Of a stretch of DNA of 10,000 bases, positions 7,675-10,000 are shown piece by piece. The notes under the pieces were generated by a model. It saw only the letters and a program-made list of their open reading frames with translations. It searched no databases and was not told where the DNA came from. Position 1 is the first letter of the stretch. Every line of letters begins with the position of its first letter. The translations under genes were made by a program, and so were the position numbers. Origin of the DNA: Beroe ovata (Eukaryota > Ctenophora > Nuda > Beroida > Beroidae). The stretch covers positions 11,178 to 21,177 of the forward strand of contig CAMPET010000178.1 in NCBI GenBank assembly GCA_946803715.1. Direction: 5' to 3'.

Positions 7675-8549
7675 CCAGGCAACTCCTTCATGGTCAGGTA
7701 AACACGGCGCCGCACATACTCAAACCCACGTGATAACACATACGTAAGATCACATGCAGCACCGTGCACTATTACATTTTGAAAGTCACTCTGTGCCCAG
7801 ACGTTTGATACGCTAACACCGCTCTGACACCACACTGCACGGCATACGTTACCATTCTATACGCTGGCACCACTGACTTCAACACCGAAACAAGTTGGGC
7901 CCTAGGAATTGATCACACCCCGATGCGATTATACCAATTATAGTACCAAATGTAACGTATCTACTATCTATGCCGCTTTGTTTTTGCTTTTAGCTTGCCG
8001 TACATGAAATGCTAGTAAAAGTTTCAATTTACTAAGATAAAAAATTGTACCTTGGTTAGCCAACACCGAATTGCGGGTTTCTCAGGAACACAGCACACAA
8101 ACTTATGATCTAACTTAATATACTTTGACACCACTTTGTACATGCAAATAAGCCTGGGAACAAGAACAGAAAAATTGAACACCTATTCATATTAATCAGA
8201 ATGCCAGGAAAAGACATGTAAGCCTGGTCTAGACTCTGACACCACATGACAGAGTAAGCGTCTATGATGACACCCGTCCAGACAGTTCACCAAACCCACT
8301 ACCCAAGCCACTTCATCACATTTCACGNTCAATTGTGGATACTATCATAATGCCATTATATTGTATCATGTCTACCACAGCTATTTAACCACTGTGCAAT
8401 AGCATGCCAGGTATGATGACCTAGAGAAGCCATTCGTTTGACAGTGGCAATGCGTCTACGTACCTGCTACTTGTACTCTAGTACAAGAGTCGAAATGTCT
8501 ATGATCTTTACAGCTATACGTGACTCATGGTAGAGTGGGACATAGGTAA
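7675..8549. other. Spacer of the inverted repeat, no gene recognised
   Basis: Unpaired sequence with an N at 8328. It contains several TGACACCAC motifs (near 7825, 8126 and 8236) and related GGCACCACTGAC and GATGACACCC, the reverse complement of the motif scattered in the NCKAP1 introns. Open frames here are short and resemble nothing I know. Confidence 0.6.
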
Positions 8550-9687
8550 CTTCATGATGCCCTTTGAAAGAGGAAGTCTCTGGCATCCTCATGCTTTTGT
8601 GTGTGATCAATGCTGTCACAGAAAACCAGTGCTCTCGAGGCATTGGTTTGAGGCTGAAGAAATCCATGTGGTGACTGGTGATGATCGACTTCTCAGATAT
8701 AGGGACTACAATATGATGCAATAAGGACATATGATTAACATGACTTGATCGGATTTACTCAACAGATACATCAACTGGTGCTTAATTGGAATGTTGAACT
8801 AGGTTTCTAAATCCTTGTGCAAACAGAAAAGCTCAGATGAACAGTTTTGAGTCCTGCAATTATGGTGATAAACGAAAAATCCGCCGCTATNTAGGTATCT
8901 AAATCCTTGTGCAAACAGAAAAGCTCAGACAGTTGTGAGTCCTGCAATTATGGTGATAAACGAAAAATCCGCTGCTATAATGTACTCAGACTGTACTGTA
9001 CTGTCAGACTGTAGTCCATCTCTGTGTTTTCAATAGCTCAAAATCACAAGATGTTACTTGGGCTGTTCAGGAATTGATTGTTCGGCATTTGAACGAGTAC
9101 TGACTGCTTGTTAGAAGTATTTTCATGATGATTGTGACTTTTTGTGAGCAGTTAAAGACCAGTCAAGTGTAATAAAACGCCTCAATATACTTACGCGCAT
9201 GGTCAAAAATCAGTTTTTCTCTCATAACTCGCAAAATAAGCGGTTTTGAGCTTACTTTTCAGTTACTAACCCATATAAACTCGACCACTGCGGTTCTTTT
9301 AAGCTATTAATGGGGTCCCTACGACTTTCGGAAGATGAGTTACCCCAAAATTTCATCACGTTTGACCAAAATATAGTTTTTTGGTCATAACTCAAAAACG
9401 GAACGGTTTGGAGCTTAGAAATGTTGTACAGACCAATATAAACATGGCCATTGCAGTTCGTTTGAGCTATAAACGAAGTCTCTGCGACCTTCAGAAGCCA
9501 ATATAGAGCCATTTTACACTACGCGTAATGTTAAAAAATGGGTGTGGCCCTAGCACCCCCCATGACGTCGATTCACGGAAGGGCAGCAACTTTTTTTGAT
9601 TCTACACCCTTGGATCTAGCAAAAACCGTTGAGAAACTTTGTCCACTCGATTATTGCATACTGACTTTGGCTGAGCTACTCCAGTAT
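8550..9687. repeat. Right arm of the large inverted repeat
   Basis: This is the reverse complement of the left arm, with a few percent mismatch plus indels. It carries one copy of the segment duplicated in the left arm. Its own private duplication is 8800-8890 versus 8892-8978 around an N at 8891. No target-site duplication is visible outside the two arms (…GTACAT before the left, GGTTAG after the right), so a simple foldback-transposon insertion is not demonstrated. Confidence 0.85.
8800..8978. repeat. ~90-bp tandem duplication across an N
   Basis: Both units run from TAGGT(T/A)TCTAAATCCTTG to AAAAATCCGC(C/T)GCTAT. They differ by a 4-bp indel and substitutions near GCTCAGA(TGA)ACAGTT. The N at 8891 separates them exactly, and the left arm has only one unit. 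Confidence 0.85.
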
Positions 9688-10000
9688 GGTTAGTATGGAA
9701 ATCTGAAAGGGTGAAAACACCGACTTTCTCCAAATGATCTGATTGTGACGGGATATTGTTAGGACAGTGATCAAGAATTCCGAAACCAATTTTTAGACAA
9801 TTTTGACTTTATTTGTCGTCTTGAGACGATTTTTTGTGTCCCATGTACCCTCTAGTTTCAACTCAGGCTTTATCGGAATTAAGAGCAATTTCCAACGAAA
9901 ACCAAGACCTGAAACGGCCGGAATCGTGTTCCCCATCAAATTTTGAGTCGATTAGGTCCATTTTGGATCGAAAATATGACACAAAAATTTTCCCTCAAAT
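9688..10000. other. AT-rich flank, no gene recognised
   Basis: Sequence beyond the inverted repeat shows no convincing coding frame, no inverted repeat with the rest of the window and no RNA gene. Its style (short A/T runs mixed with CGAAAA, GAAACGGCC and similar) resembles the adjacent arm, so it may be part of a larger repeat, but nothing here proves that. Confidence 0.4.

Noticed and set aside
7435-7835. Overlapping open frames on both strands in the inner part of the left arm as a transposase gene
   Set aside because: No catalytic motif or known transposase signature is visible. The copy in the other arm differs by changes that alter the peptide, and the frames do not extend past the arm in the same form.
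6414-9687. Long terminal repeat retrotransposon
   Set aside because: The two long repeats are inverted, not direct. There are no TG…CA ends, primer-binding site or polyprotein motifs.

Overview
The window looks like nuclear DNA of an invertebrate animal. Coding sequence is split by short GT-AG introns, single Ns mark assembly gaps, and much of the rest is non-coding repeat. The introns are compact (87-431 bp where both ends are visible) and the one clear gene is an animal WAVE-complex subunit. A sponge or another compact-genome, early-branching animal would fit, but that is inference and the species is not identified.

Layout. (1) Positions 316-3713, minus strand: the first 12 coding exons (559 codons, about half the usual length) of NCKAP1/Nap1/Hem, reading from the start codon at 3713 leftward out of the window. 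Its introns carry several repeats: a three-unit tandem repeat (1-171), two small hairpins (1205-1248), about ten scattered copies of a GTGGTGTCA-type motif (1634-1919), a duplicated 3' splice-site segment (2326-2365) and a 20-bp direct repeat (2720-2780). (2) 3714-4572: intergenic, no gene seen. (3) 4573-5656: a cluster of short GC-rich elements. One is a foldback element. The others form a previously unnamed-to-me family of ~90-130 bp inverted-repeat transposons, four copies of which have perfect 8- or 9-bp target-site duplications; two of the insertions are nested in older repeats. (4) 5688-6206, minus strand: the last two exons of an unrecognised gene whose spliced product has a single hydrophobic segment and an acidic tail. 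(5) 6414-9687: a large inverted repeat with arms of 1.1-1.3 kb around an ~875-bp spacer. Three single-N gaps lie inside it, two of them exactly at the junction of a duplicated segment, so part of this structure may be an assembly effect. (6) 9688-10000: AT-rich, no gene seen.

Both genes lie on the minus strand, but nothing shows that they are functionally linked. The repeats make up well over a third of the window. The best candidates for something undescribed are the 8-bp-duplicating element family, the 163-bp-periodic repeat inside the large inverted repeat, and the dispersed GTGGTGTCA motif.
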